DNA of 64,000 nt from Nostoc sp. KVJ3 (GTDB taxonomy: Bacteria > Cyanobacteriota > Cyanobacteriia > Cyanobacteriales > Nostocaceae): the NCBI RefSeq assembly GCF_026127265.1, contig NZ_WWFG01000001.1, positions 1,680,501 through 1,744,500 of the forward strand, given 5' to 3'. The first letter of the stretch is position 1. Every line of letters begins with the position of its first letter. Position numbers and translations under genes: made by a program. Positions 36,210 to 45,303 of this stretch are shown here, in pieces. The notes under the pieces were generated by a model. It made no database searches, was not told the DNA's origin, and saw nothing but the letters and a program-made list of their open reading frames with translations.

Positions 36210-37475
36210 TCAATTTCTGCCAAATCCTTTAGGGCTTAGGCGATTTTTCAAACTCTGAGAATTTTTGCCAGCGAACATCCATTGTAAATGCTGTGGTAAC
36301 AGTTTTGCTAAATCATAATGCTTTATAATTGTCTCTCGCGCATTCGCACGAATGGCATTCATTTCTTGAGGATTATTTAGCGCCTCTTCAATACGATTAG
36401 CAATATTCTGTGGAGAAAAGAAATCTACCAGTAGTCCATTTACTCCATCCTGAACGACCTCCAATACTGGCGCAGTTCTAGAAGCTATTAGTAAACATCC
36501 TGCTGCCATTACTTCTAACATTGACCAGGATAAAACAAAAGGACGGGTTAAATAAATATGAGCAGAAGAAGCTTGCAAAACCTGAAGGTATTCGTTGTAA
36601 GGTAGCCTATCTGTAAAGTGAAGCCTCGATAAATCCAAAGATGATTTTAATTTTTCTAGCATTAATTTTTTATAAGTCTGACCATCGGGAAGATTCTTTC
36701 CATAAGCCACCCTATCTTCTCCCACAACTACTACATGGCACTTAGGTCTTCGCTGTTGAATTAGCGCCACTGTTTCCATAAACTGGGGAAAACCTCTATA
36801 AGGTTCCATCCCTCGCCCCACATAAGTTACCAACTCTTCTACATGGGAAAGGTCAAGATTTATTCTTGGTAAAACTAACTTTGCGCCTGGTTTGGGAACA
36901 AAATAATTGGTATCAACACCATCATGAATGACAGTGAGTTTGCTATGATATTCTTTAGGAAACTGCTGACACTGCCAATGGGTTGGAGAAAGACCGCGAT
37001 CGCAGCTATATAAATCAGTCAAAATCGGCGTATTTTTCACGCGGATGCGACATTCATCATCAGCATTTAGTGGTTCATTAGGATCAAAATCTGCATCTGA
37101 GCCATGAGCGTGATAAAACCACTCGAAATAACATAATAATTCTGCTTTGGGAAAAACATCTTTCATAAATAAAGTTGGCCCCCAACCAGAATGGCCGTAG
37201 ACTATATCTGGAAAGAAACCCTCAGATTTTAATTTTTCTGATACCCGATAGACAGCCTGTGCCGTAAGAACGGCATTTTCCAGACTGCGAACATAATGGT
37301 GGGTTTGGGGAGCCGCTTCACGAGAAGGAGTGTAAAGGGCCTTATAAACGCCAGGTATTTCTCCTTCACGACGATTTGTCCCAAAGACGACTTTGCAATT
37401 AGGATCTCTACCTAAAACTGTCGCAAGGTTGCGAAATTGCGAGGGAAAATTGGGATGTAAAAATAAAATCTGCAT
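36210..37475 (-). CDS. Family 4 glycosyltransferase
   Basis: This 421-residue GT-B protein starts MQILFLHPNFPSQFRNLA. The nucleotide-sugar side shows VTYVGRGMEPYRGFPQFMETVALI, and the donor-binding motif is PFVLSWSMLEVMAAGCLLIASRTAPVLEVVQDGVNGLLVDF with the EX7E-like glutamates. Such enzymes add sugars to surface polysaccharide or glycolipid precursors; the sugar is unknown. It leads the pair with the putative glycosyltransferase downstream. Confidence 0.9.
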   Translation of the reverse strand: MQILFLHPNFPSQFRNLATVLGRDPNCKVVFGTNRREGEIPGVYKALYTPSREAAPQTHHYVRSLENAVLTAQAVYRVSEKLKSEGFFPDIVYGHSGWGPTLFMKDVFPKAELLCYFEWFYHAHGSDADFDPNEPLNADDECRIRVKNTPILTDLYSCDRGLSPTHWQCQQFPKEYHSKLTVIHDGVDTNYFVPKPGAKLVLPRINLDLSHVEELVTYVGRGMEPYRGFPQFMETVALIQQRRPKCHVVVVGEDRVAYGKNLPDGQTYKKLMLEKLKSSLDLSRLHFTDRLPYNEYLQVLQASSAHIYLTRPFVLSWSMLEVMAAGCLLIASRTAPVLEVVQDGVNGLLVDFFSPQNIANRIEEALNNPQEMNAIRANARETIIKHYDLAKLLPQHLQWMFAGKNSQSLKNRLSPKGFGRN

Positions 37476-37620
37476 TGGAATAATCTTGATTAATTTATTG
37501 CCAGATAAAATAAATTAAGACAATCTTTTTAAGATTATAAGATTATTTTCCCCGATTTTTAGCAAGTAAATTTAGGTAAATGGTTGCCCGAAAGTGCGAA
37601 AATAATCGCAAACTCGTGTT

Positions 37621-38352
37621 ATGACAATGAAGTTTATTGGCATTGATTTAGGCTGGCGATCGCAACCAAGTGGACTATGCTGTTTAGAATGGATAGATGG
37701 GCAACTGCAATTACTTGAATTAAACCGCAAAGAAGCCATTGCAGACATCCTTACTTGGATCGATTCCAGCGTCCAACCAGAGGAACCAGCCATCATCGCC
37801 GTAGATGCGCCTACTCTCATCCCCAACGCTACCGGGAGTCGCCTCCCCGACAAACTCAGTCACAAATACTTTGGTAAATATCATGCGGGTTGCTACCCAG
37901 CAAATCAAAACCTACCCTTCGCCGATCGCACCATCAACTTTGGTTTAGAATTAGAATCACGCGGTTTTGCCCACGCCCCCACCATCGAACCGCAAAAACT
38001 CAGCAGATATCAAATAGAAGTCTTCCCCCACCCAGCAATCGTTAACCTATTCAACCTAGAACGCATCCTCAAATACAAAAAAGGACGACTCAGCGAACGC
38101 CGCCTAGAACTAATCAAACTCCAAAATTATCTTCTAGATATTCTCCCCTCCTTCTCTCCTCCTCTGCGCCTCTGCGGTTCGTTCCCTCTTGAAATCCCCA
38201 CCACAGGCGCAGCCCTCAAAGCAACCGAAGACCAACTAGATAGCCTAATTTGCGCTTACGTTGCTGCATACTGGTGGTATTGGGGAGAACACCGTAACTT
38301 AGTATTAGGCGATCGCACCACAGGCTACATTATCATCCCTCAAAGAATTTAA
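37621..38352 (+). CDS. DUF429 protein (predicted RNase H-like fold)
   Basis: This 243-residue protein has the DUF429 pattern: MKFIGIDLGWRSQPSGLCCLE at the start, AVDAPTLIPN, HAGCYPANQN, IEVFPHPAIVNLF and LDSLICAYVAAY. The fold is RNase H-like and the function is unproven. Residues about 179-191 (SPPLRLCGSFPLE) are encoded by a CTCCTCTGCGCCTCTGCGGTTCG-type sequence that is a common intergenic repeat in these genomes. This looks like an in-frame insertion. Met3 (37627) is an alternative start. Confidence 0.87.
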   Translation: MTMKFIGIDLGWRSQPSGLCCLEWIDGQLQLLELNRKEAIADILTWIDSSVQPEEPAIIAVDAPTLIPNATGSRLPDKLSHKYFGKYHAGCYPANQNLPFADRTINFGLELESRGFAHAPTIEPQKLSRYQIEVFPHPAIVNLFNLERILKYKKGRLSERRLELIKLQNYLLDILPSFSPPLRLCGSFPLEIPTTGAALKATEDQLDSLICAYVAAYWWYWGEHRNLVLGDRTTGYIIIPQRI

Positions 38353-38405
38353 GCAAAGGCTTCGCGTATGCTGATAAAAGTAACTTGGTCAAGAATCAAA
38401 CAGTT

Positions 38406-38879
38406 ATGAAAATCGCTATTGGCAGTGATGAACGCACCAACCTTACTGACAGAGTACTCCAAGAACTTAAACAGCGTGGCCATGAAGTTATAACCTGTGG
38501 TTCTCTAGCCGAGAATGATTTAGAAGTTGATTGGCCCCTCAGCTGTAGTAAAGTTGCTTTGGCGGTAGCAACCCAGAAAGTAGATGAGGGGATTGTCTTT
38601 TGTTGGACTGGTACTGGTGCATCTATTGCTGCCAACAAAGTTTCAGGGATACGTGCAGCTTTGTGCCATGATGCTGAAACTGCACGCGGGGCGCGTATTT
38701 GGAATCACGCGAATGTCCTTGTATTAAGTTTACGGGCAACTACAGAAGCGATCGCTAAAGAAATATTAGATGCCTGGTTCACCACGCCCTATTCTGAAGA
38801 TGACTGGAATCTGCTACAAATAGAGCGGATTAGACAGTTAGAGAAAGTGCTTTATAAGGAATATGCCGAAAACCCTTGA
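38406..38879 (+). CDS. RpiB/LacA/LacB family sugar-phosphate isomerase-like protein
   Basis: From the ATG at 38406 the product has 157 residues. It has the family start MKIAIGSDE, the phosphate-binding loop WTGTGASIAANKVSGIRAALCHDAETARGARIWNHANVLVL and a C-terminal helical tail. RpiB converts ribose-5-phosphate and ribulose-5-phosphate. The usual catalytic Cys in GI(I)CGTG is here FCWTGTG, with the Cys shifted by two, so another sugar phosphate may be the substrate (inference). Confidence 0.88.
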   Translation: MKIAIGSDERTNLTDRVLQELKQRGHEVITCGSLAENDLEVDWPLSCSKVALAVATQKVDEGIVFCWTGTGASIAANKVSGIRAALCHDAETARGARIWNHANVLVLSLRATTEAIAKEILDAWFTTPYSEDDWNLLQIERIRQLEKVLYKEYAENP

Positions 38880-39076
38880 GGAACAGCAACGTAGTTGCGT
38901 ATTCCGTACTTCAGGCAAGGGATGAAGGCTAGCTGAGTCCTTTAGGACTCCGTGAAGTTTGGGCATACCGGAATTTACGCTACAGGAGATTTGCCCTCTT
39001 GGGCGATTGGCGCAAGCCTGTCGTCTAACGGCGAGTCTATGAATGTAGAATCCCTGTCACTTTAGTGCGGGGAGTG
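38880..39076 (+). ncRNA. Structured relic resembling an IS200/IS605-type right end (TnpB guide-RNA-like)
   Basis: The 197-bp gap is rich in hairpins: CTGAGTCCTTTAGGACTCCG, GCCCTCTTGGGCG and a final GAATCCCTGTCACTTTAGTG-CGGGGAGTGTCAA. The last resembles the conserved 3' end of TnpB-associated RNAs in cyanobacteria. No tnpB or tnpA remains nearby. It is either the scar of a lost element or an unrelated structured RNA. Confidence 0.35.
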
Positions 39077-41083
39077 TCAATTCAGCAATCTCAAACCACT
39101 GAGGGTAACTAAGACTGTAGAACCTTCATGGCCAATTACGCCAATGGGTAGGTTAATACTTCCGAGAAAGTTGCCCACCAAAAGCAACATAATAAAACCC
39201 AACGCTACGACTATATTCTGTTTGACTATGAATTGCGATCGCCTACCCAAATGCATTGCTACGGCAATTTTTTCTAATTTGTCTGCCATCAATACTATAT
39301 CTGCGGTTTCCAATGCCACATCACTACCAGATATTCCCATCGCTATACCCACAGATGCTTGGGCTAAAGCTGGTGCATCATTAATTCCGTCTCCCACCAT
39401 TGCGACAGTTTGATATTGTTGCTGTAGACGGCGAATCACATCTAGCTTATCTTCTGGTAGAAGTTGAGCATAAACCCGATCGATTCCGACTACTTTGGCG
39501 ACACTGTGAGCAGTTTCTTCATTATCTCCAGTTAACATAACAATTTGTTCAACTCCCAGCTTCTTTAACCGGGTAATGGTTGCGGCTGCTTGCGATCTTA
39601 CTTCATCTGCGATCGCAATTACACCCATCACCTCAAATCCGGCTCCCCTCCCTGCTAGCGGGGAGAGGTTGGGGGTGGGGTTCTTCGCTACCCATACCAC
39701 AGTTTTACCTTCTTTTTCCAAAGATTGAGCTATTTTTCGCAATTCTTCAGGTAAATTTGTCACATACCGTTGTACAAAAACGGCATTGCCCACAATTATC
39801 TGTTGTTCTTGAGCAATTCCCACAATTCCCTGTCCTGGTATTGCTTGCACTTGGATTGCACCAACCAAATCCAAATCACCCTTCGGGTTCAACAGTTTCG
39901 ACTCGACGGGAACCGCCAAGACTCGAACTGTTTCACCAGCCGCCTCCACAATTGCCTTACCGATGGGATGTTCTGAATAGGATTCCACGCTAGCGGCGGC
40001 TTTTAATACATCTGATTTGGTGTATTCACTAACTGATATTATTTTGAATACCTGCAACTGTCCTGTTGTCAGAGTACCAGTTTTATCAAATGCGATCGCT
40101 CTCACTTTGCCAATCTTCTCCAATTGCGCCCCATTCTTAAACAAAATCCCCTGTCTTGCACCATTGGCAATCCCTGAAAGCAGTGTGGGCATAATTGCAG
40201 CCATCAGCGCACAGGGAGAAGCAACCACCAAAAAAGTAAGCGCCCGATAAATGGTAGTTTCCCAATCCCAACCCCAAAGGAATGGCGGTAAAGTTGCCAA
40301 CAATATCCCGGCTACTACAATGACTTTGGCATATCCCTTTTCAAAGCGATCGATAAACTCTTGCGAAGGCGGTGCTTCTGTCTGCGCCTGTTCTACTAAG
40401 CGAATCACCCTCTGAATCAAACTACTTTGGGCTGGTTTGTGTACCTTAATTTGCAATGCCCCATAGCCGTTGAGTGTGCCGGCAAATACTTCTGCACCCA
40501 CTGTTTTCTCTACAGGTAAAGACTCGCCTGTAATCGCAGCTTGATTGAGGGTGCTGTAACCAGATAAAATTATCCCATCAGTAGGAATTAGTTCTCCGGG
40601 TTTGACGACAATCTCATCACCCACTTTTAACTGACTGATAGGAATTTCCTCTTCTTTTCCCTGAAGCAGAACTCTTGCTGTATCTGGTGTCAAACTCATC
40701 AAACTGCGGATACTGCGCTCAGTTCGCGCCATTGCATAGCCTTCTAGTGCGCCACTGATGGCAAAGATCAGAATCAAAATTGCCCCATCAATAATTAGAT
40801 GATATTCTCGCCGCCATAAGCCGAGGCTAGCAGCACCAATCGCCGCCACAATCATCAGCAAATCGACATCGAGTTCCTTTTCTTTGAAAAGGGTAGTTAA
40901 TCCTTCCCGCGCACTTTCGTAACCACCAATCACGTAAGCAGCCGGTAGGAGTAGGAACGCTAATCCCAACCAGCCGAGATGCAAAGCGAACCATCCGAGA
41001 AATAGCAGTAAGCCACACAAAAGAGCTGCTAAAGTATCTGCGTGTTCTCTGGTGAATTGGCCCAAACGTTGGGGGTAGAGCAT
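39077..41083 (-). CDS. P1B-type heavy-metal-transporting ATPase (P1B-4-like)
   Basis: The product has 668 residues with about eight membrane segments. It has TGESLP (actuator), the ion-binding SPC motif in VVASPCALMAA, the phosphorylated Asp333 in FDKTGTLT, HP in SEHPIGKAIVE, GDGINDAPALA, and HEGST in the last helix. The SPC/HEGxT pair and the lack of an N-terminal metal-binding domain point to P1B-4 exporters (Co, Zn, Fe). In the nucleotide domain NPTPNLSPLAGRGAGFEV is encoded by a palindromic dispersed repeat (39635-39684), an in-frame insertion. The operator-like palindrome upstream suggests MerR-type metal control. Confidence 0.93.
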   Translation of the reverse strand: MLYPQRLGQFTREHADTLAALLCGLLLFLGWFALHLGWLGLAFLLLPAAYVIGGYESAREGLTTLFKEKELDVDLLMIVAAIGAASLGLWRREYHLIIDGAILILIFAISGALEGYAMARTERSIRSLMSLTPDTARVLLQGKEEEIPISQLKVGDEIVVKPGELIPTDGIILSGYSTLNQAAITGESLPVEKTVGAEVFAGTLNGYGALQIKVHKPAQSSLIQRVIRLVEQAQTEAPPSQEFIDRFEKGYAKVIVVAGILLATLPPFLWGWDWETTIYRALTFLVVASPCALMAAIMPTLLSGIANGARQGILFKNGAQLEKIGKVRAIAFDKTGTLTTGQLQVFKIISVSEYTKSDVLKAAASVESYSEHPIGKAIVEAAGETVRVLAVPVESKLLNPKGDLDLVGAIQVQAIPGQGIVGIAQEQQIIVGNAVFVQRYVTNLPEELRKIAQSLEKEGKTVVWVAKNPTPNLSPLAGRGAGFEVMGVIAIADEVRSQAAATITRLKKLGVEQIVMLTGDNEETAHSVAKVVGIDRVYAQLLPEDKLDVIRRLQQQYQTVAMVGDGINDAPALAQASVGIAMGISGSDVALETADIVLMADKLEKIAVAMHLGRRSQFIVKQNIVVALGFIMLLLVGNFLGSINLPIGVIGHEGSTVLVTLSGLRLLN

Positions 41084-41115
41084 GAGAGATCAATTAACAA
41101 GGACTCTCTCACGGT

Positions 41116-41147
41116 AAACCTTGACATCAATGTTAATGTCAAGGTTT
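41116..41147 (-). promoter_or_regulatory. MerR-type operator/promoter of the P-type ATPase gene
   Basis: Perfect 12-bp arms AAACCTTGACAT and ATGTCAAGGTTT are separated by CAATGTTA. On the ATPase strand the right-hand arm supplies TTGACA, with TTTACC or TACCGT 19-20 bp on. This long spacer is typical of promoters remodelled by MerR-family activators. No MerR gene is adjacent. Confidence 0.75.
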
Positions 41148-41238
41148 ATAATAATTTTGAAATGCAGAGTGAGTAGGTTTCCAGAGTGATTTTATTTGTT
41201 GTTAAGTAGTAATGCAAAATTAAATATATAATTACGAA

Positions 41239-43392
41239 TTATTTTTGTACGTGGCGGATTACCTCAGCAACTGACCAAGCTTGAGCGATCGCTCCTCTGG
41301 GTGTGTGAGGTGCATCGCCATCAAAAATCTCAGAAATAGAACCAATACAAGCCTCAGAAGAGAAGTGATCTAGAAGAGGTTGCCAATCAAAAGGTAGCGA
41401 TCGCTGTGGGTAAAAGCGTCGCCAAGCCCGAATATAAGGGCCAACTAGCCAAGCCCAAATAGTTCCTTGATGATAGGCGCGATCGCGTTGCTCTTGATTA
41501 CCCTCATATCTCCCTTTGTATTCGGGATCTCCTGGATCGAGACTGCGAAGACCATAAGGGGTAAGCAAACTGGCAGTTGCCAAATCTAGTGTCTGACACC
41601 CTTGCTGTTCAGAAAACCCACAATGATGGAGCGAGAGTGCTAAAACAGCATTGGGACGAATTTGAAAATTCCGGCGATCGTCCGGTTCAATGGTGTCATA
41701 TAAATAACCTAGCTGAGGATTCCAGAACTTTTGCAGCGAGGTTTTAACTTGTTGTGCTTGCAGAGTATAACGCTGTGCTTGCTTGCCAAGACGCACTGGA
41801 TCGCCAAACTTCAGGTTACTCAATCGTTCTGCCCACTGACTCAGCCAACATAAAGCTGAATACCACAGCGCATTGATTTCTACTGGCTTCCCGTGACGCG
41901 GAGTGACAGGGTATGCTCCAATTACCACATCCATCCAAGTGAGAGCTACGCCACGAGCATCCCAACTAATTAGTCCATCAATAGCATCAACCTGGATATT
42001 GTAGCGTGTACCGCCAACAAAGGCTTTGTGGATTTGTTGGACTACAGAGAATTGCTCTGCCAAAAACTCCCAGTCTTGGGTAGCTTCCAAATAAAGTCCT
42101 AAAGTTTCAATCCACCACAGTGCCGCATCGATACTGTTATAAACTGGTTCGTCATCGTTATCAGGAAAAGCATTAGGAATCAAGCCGTGGCGACAGTAAT
42201 GCCCAAAAGTTCGCAATACTCCTTTTGCCAAATCAAAGCGCTGTGGAACTAGTGCCAACCCAGGTAAGGCGATTAATGTATCGCGTCCTCGATTATTAAA
42301 CCACTGATAACCAGCAATGACTGTGGGGCCTGCAATTGAGGCTCGATAAACGATAAACTGATCGCTTGCTTTGAGTAGTTGTTGCCAGATTGGAGATTGG
42401 GCATGGGGTATTGGGTATGGGGCATTGGGGAGTGCGGATAGATTTTTTATTACTCCTTTGCCTCCAGCACTCCATCCAAAAATCTGGGAGAGTCTTTCTT
42501 GCTCTATCTCCACGGCTTCTGCAAAGGTTTCGGAGGTGAGAATGCCTGTCATTGAGTCGGGAAAACCTACTCGTGCTTCTAGAGTCACTGTATCTCCTGG
42601 TTGCAGTGTAACTATCAAGTAACCAGGACTATAGAGGTCTTCCTTGTCGCCTAATCCCCGTTTTGTCTCCTCAGACAATCCATAATTCCAATACCAAAAT
42701 GCATCTGGTTGATAATTTCCTTGTGTCCAGCGCAAGTACCAAGGTATACCGAAATGCCCAGAATTTTTTGCTTGTAGACAAACTTGTTGTTGCCCAAGCA
42801 ATTCTGAGAATTGTAATCCGGGAATAGCAGTTTGCTGGCGATGAAGATTGCGTTCTGCAATCAGCAGTCGCAGCCGTAAAATTGCTGTATCACTTCCGTC
42901 ATAGCGATATTGGATCAAAATTCGATGGCAAAATTGGGCGGGGGTATTGGGCATGGGGCATTGGGCATGGGGCATGGGGCGTGGGGTAGAGGATAAGCTC
43001 CTCCCATCTGCTCCCTCTTGCCTACTCCCAATTCCCCACTCCCCACTCCCTTCCCAACCATAAGGCATCATCAATTGTCTGGTTAACTGCCAGTTATCCT
43101 GACCCCAAGTCCATTTGGGAACTGGGTTAATATCAAAACAGCGCAGCAGTTTATAGCCTGTCAGTTCAATCTGATCGTTCCCCCAAACATTTGTCCCTAA
43201 CGCTACAACGCGCCCAGACAGTTCTAAGCTAGCGTCTAGGTGCGAAAATAGCAGAGTCCGCCCACAAGGAGGGTTTGTCGCGGTAAACAACCAACCGTGA
43301 TAAGTGCGCGTGCGAACATCAGAAACTGTACCACTGGCAAAACTTCCTAAGCCATTGGTAAGCAACCATTCTCTTGTATCTAAATCAGGCAT
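41239..43392 (-). CDS. Glycogen debranching enzyme / amylo-alpha-1,6-glucosidase (GH133-like)
   Basis: The product has 717 residues. The N-terminal GDE domain begins REWLLTNGLGSFASGTVSDVRTRTYHGWLF. The catalytic (alpha/alpha)6 part has FNNRGRDTLIALPGLAL, IDAALWWIETL, DAIDGLISWDARGVALTWMDVV, GKPVEINALWY and GTIWAWLVGPY. It removes alpha-1,6 branches from glycogen. Two in-frame low-complexity inserts coincide with heptamer DNA: about residues 113-153 (GEWGIGSRQEG...PHAQCPMP, DNA 42937-43055) and around LPNAPYPIPHAQSP (DNA 42388-42455). Both look like intergenic repeats that entered the gene without breaking the frame. Confidence 0.92.
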   Translation of the reverse strand: MPDLDTREWLLTNGLGSFASGTVSDVRTRTYHGWLFTATNPPCGRTLLFSHLDASLELSGRVVALGTNVWGNDQIELTGYKLLRCFDINPVPKWTWGQDNWQLTRQLMMPYGWEGSGEWGIGSRQEGADGRSLSSTPRPMPHAQCPMPNTPAQFCHRILIQYRYDGSDTAILRLRLLIAERNLHRQQTAIPGLQFSELLGQQQVCLQAKNSGHFGIPWYLRWTQGNYQPDAFWYWNYGLSEETKRGLGDKEDLYSPGYLIVTLQPGDTVTLEARVGFPDSMTGILTSETFAEAVEIEQERLSQIFGWSAGGKGVIKNLSALPNAPYPIPHAQSPIWQQLLKASDQFIVYRASIAGPTVIAGYQWFNNRGRDTLIALPGLALVPQRFDLAKGVLRTFGHYCRHGLIPNAFPDNDDEPVYNSIDAALWWIETLGLYLEATQDWEFLAEQFSVVQQIHKAFVGGTRYNIQVDAIDGLISWDARGVALTWMDVVIGAYPVTPRHGKPVEINALWYSALCWLSQWAERLSNLKFGDPVRLGKQAQRYTLQAQQVKTSLQKFWNPQLGYLYDTIEPDDRRNFQIRPNAVLALSLHHCGFSEQQGCQTLDLATASLLTPYGLRSLDPGDPEYKGRYEGNQEQRDRAYHQGTIWAWLVGPYIRAWRRFYPQRSLPFDWQPLLDHFSSEACIGSISEIFDGDAPHTPRGAIAQAWSVAEVIRHVQK

Positions 43393-43523
43393 TGGCTACT
43401 CAAAATCGTTATGAGTATGATATAGTCGTAACAGATCGTAATTAAACTGTGAGAGCGTGGACGGGTAAGTTTTACCTGACCCGAATTTAAACGCTACTAA
43501 ACCGATAAAGGAGAATTAGGTTA

Positions 43524-44135
43524 ATGTCCCTTACTTACGGAACCGAAGGAAGCCTCCGCGTTGGTCAACAAGCTCCCGATTTCACAGCAACGGCTGTGGT
43601 AGATCAGGAATTTAAGACAATCAAACTTTCCGATTATCGCGGTAAGTATGTCGTCCTGTTTTTCTACCCACTAGACTTTACCTTTGTTTGTCCCACTGAA
43701 ATCACAGCATTTAGCGATCGCTACGAAGAATTCAAGAAAATCAATACAGAAGTCCTTGGGGCTTCAGTTGATAGTGAATTCTCGCACCTCGCTTGGATTC
43801 AAACAGATCGGAAATCTGGTGGCGTTGGCGACCTGAATTATCCTCTAGTCTCCGACATCAAGAAAGAGATTAGCGCCGCCTACAATGTTCTTGATCCAGC
43901 AGCAGGTATTGCTTTACGTGGTCTGTTCATCATCGATAAAGATGGTATCATACAGCACGCTACCATCAACAACCTAGCTTTTGGTCGCAGCGTTGATGAA
44001 ACCCTGCGGACATTACAAGCAATTCAGTATGTTCAGTCTCACCCCGATGAAGTTTGCCCAGCTGGTTGGAAACCTGGTGACAAGACAATGAATCCCGATC
44101 CAGTGAAGTCTAAAGTTTACTTCTCTGCTGTCTAA
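43524..44135 (+). CDS. 2-Cys peroxiredoxin
   Basis: This 203-residue typical 2-Cys Prx has the peroxidatic Cys56 in FTFVCPTEI and the resolving Cys178 in DEVCPAGW. GGVGDLNYPL and a YF-type C-terminus (VYFSAV, lacking a full YF helix end) are also present. It reduces H2O2 and organic peroxides with thioredoxin. AAGGAGAA at about 43508-43515 gives a good ribosome site. It is the abundant cyanobacterial Prx type. Confidence 0.96.
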   Translation: MSLTYGTEGSLRVGQQAPDFTATAVVDQEFKTIKLSDYRGKYVVLFFYPLDFTFVCPTEITAFSDRYEEFKKINTEVLGASVDSEFSHLAWIQTDRKSGGVGDLNYPLVSDIKKEISAAYNVLDPAAGIALRGLFIIDKDGIIQHATINNLAFGRSVDETLRTLQAIQYVQSHPDEVCPAGWKPGDKTMNPDPVKSKVYFSAV

Positions 44136-44553
44136 TTTCCTCGGTTCTAGCAAACTCTAATCTATTCTGTTTGGAGTTGAGAGCAAAATCAATAAAAACC
44201 ACAGATAAACAGAGATATACATTAAACAATGTCAACCTCCGTATCTATCTGTGGTTCTTTCATAAAATACAGGACTTATACCAGTTCTTTATGAAGATCC
44301 ACATAATAAGTCCCCCCAACACATCGGGGGGTAAATATATGCAGCTTCACAAAGAAACGGTATTACATACAGACTACGATTTTACGTCATTACGAGCGAA
44401 GCGAAGTAATCGCAAAGGCTTAGTTTATTGTCACAAGTGCGTCAGTCCTAAAATAGTTATTTAAGTAATTTTTATTAAAAATCATCCCCATAGATAAAGT
44501 ATCTAAAAGCTTATCAAATAGCTCTGTGACAATCCAAAATCCAAAATTGTCTT
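44136..44553. repeat. Intergenic region made of several short repeats
   Basis: It contains three dispersed elements in a row: a CCACAGATAAACAGAG...ATCTGTGG inverted pair (about 44200-44258); a CCCCCCAACACATCGGGGGG hairpin (44313-44332); and a GTCATTACGAGCGAAGCGAAGTAAT block (about 44387-44410). No real gene is evident. A similar CCACAGATACACGCAG element is at about 56180. Confidence 0.6.
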
Positions 44554-45096
44554 ATGCTGACTTCAACTGATTTTAGTGGCTTATTAAATAAGCGATTCTT
44601 CCGCAATTTTTTACCAGTTCCAGCTAGGAATCAACTCAGGTTGGGAGTGGGAACACCAGACTTTCAACTGCCAGATATTACTAACGGAACTTTAGTGAAA
44701 TTGTCTGATTATAAAGGCAAACAACCAGTTTTACTCGCCTTGACTCGCATCTTTACTGAAAAACAATATTGCCCCTTTTGTTTTCCTCACATCAAAGCTT
44801 TAAATGAGAACTACAAACAATTTAAAGATCGTGGTGTTGAAGTTTTGATGGTTACTAGTACTGATGAACGGCAGAGTCAAATTGTTGTGAGAGATTTAGG
44901 CTTAAAAATGCCGTTGTTAAGTGACCCAAGTTGTCGAGTATTTCGTACTTACCAAGTAGGGCAAGCACTAGGAGCGCCTTTACCAGCACAGTTTATCTTA
45001 GATAAAGATGGAAAACTTCGCTACTGGCATTTGTTTTCTTTCCTGGATCACAATGCTAGTGTTGACACACTTTTGGAGCAATTCAATATTTTATAA
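44554..45096 (+). CDS. Peroxiredoxin-like (AhpC/TSA, redoxin fold) protein
   Basis: The product has 180 residues. It has the redoxin pattern GVGTPDFQLPDITNGTLVKLSDYKGK. The Cys pair is CPFC (Cys73 and Cys76) in EKQYCPFCFPHI, where a thioredoxin-like CxxC replaces the typical TxxC of Prx. FILDKDGKLRYWHLFS marks the conserved core. It belongs to the AhpC/TSA/PrxQ superfamily, but the reductant and substrate are not evident. It is the second peroxiredoxin gene in this stretch after the 2-Cys Prx. Confidence 0.87.
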   Translation: MLTSTDFSGLLNKRFFRNFLPVPARNQLRLGVGTPDFQLPDITNGTLVKLSDYKGKQPVLLALTRIFTEKQYCPFCFPHIKALNENYKQFKDRGVEVLMVTSTDERQSQIVVRDLGLKMPLLSDPSCRVFRTYQVGQALGAPLPAQFILDKDGKLRYWHLFSFLDHNASVDTLLEQFNIL

Positions 45097-45303
45097 GGTT
45101 AAAAAGGGGGTCGCTAAAAGTGGGGGATTCCGATCGTAACCGTATTAGCACTTCTTCCACTGACAAGTCCAAAGCTTGGGTAATCTGTTCTAGAGAGAAT
45201 AATGTCTACGGAATGAATCTGGAACAATAACTATACTATAAACGGATTAAAGATAGTATTATTAAGGACTGTTTCATGGGAAACTCCCTCTTTGTCGCCC
45301 AAT

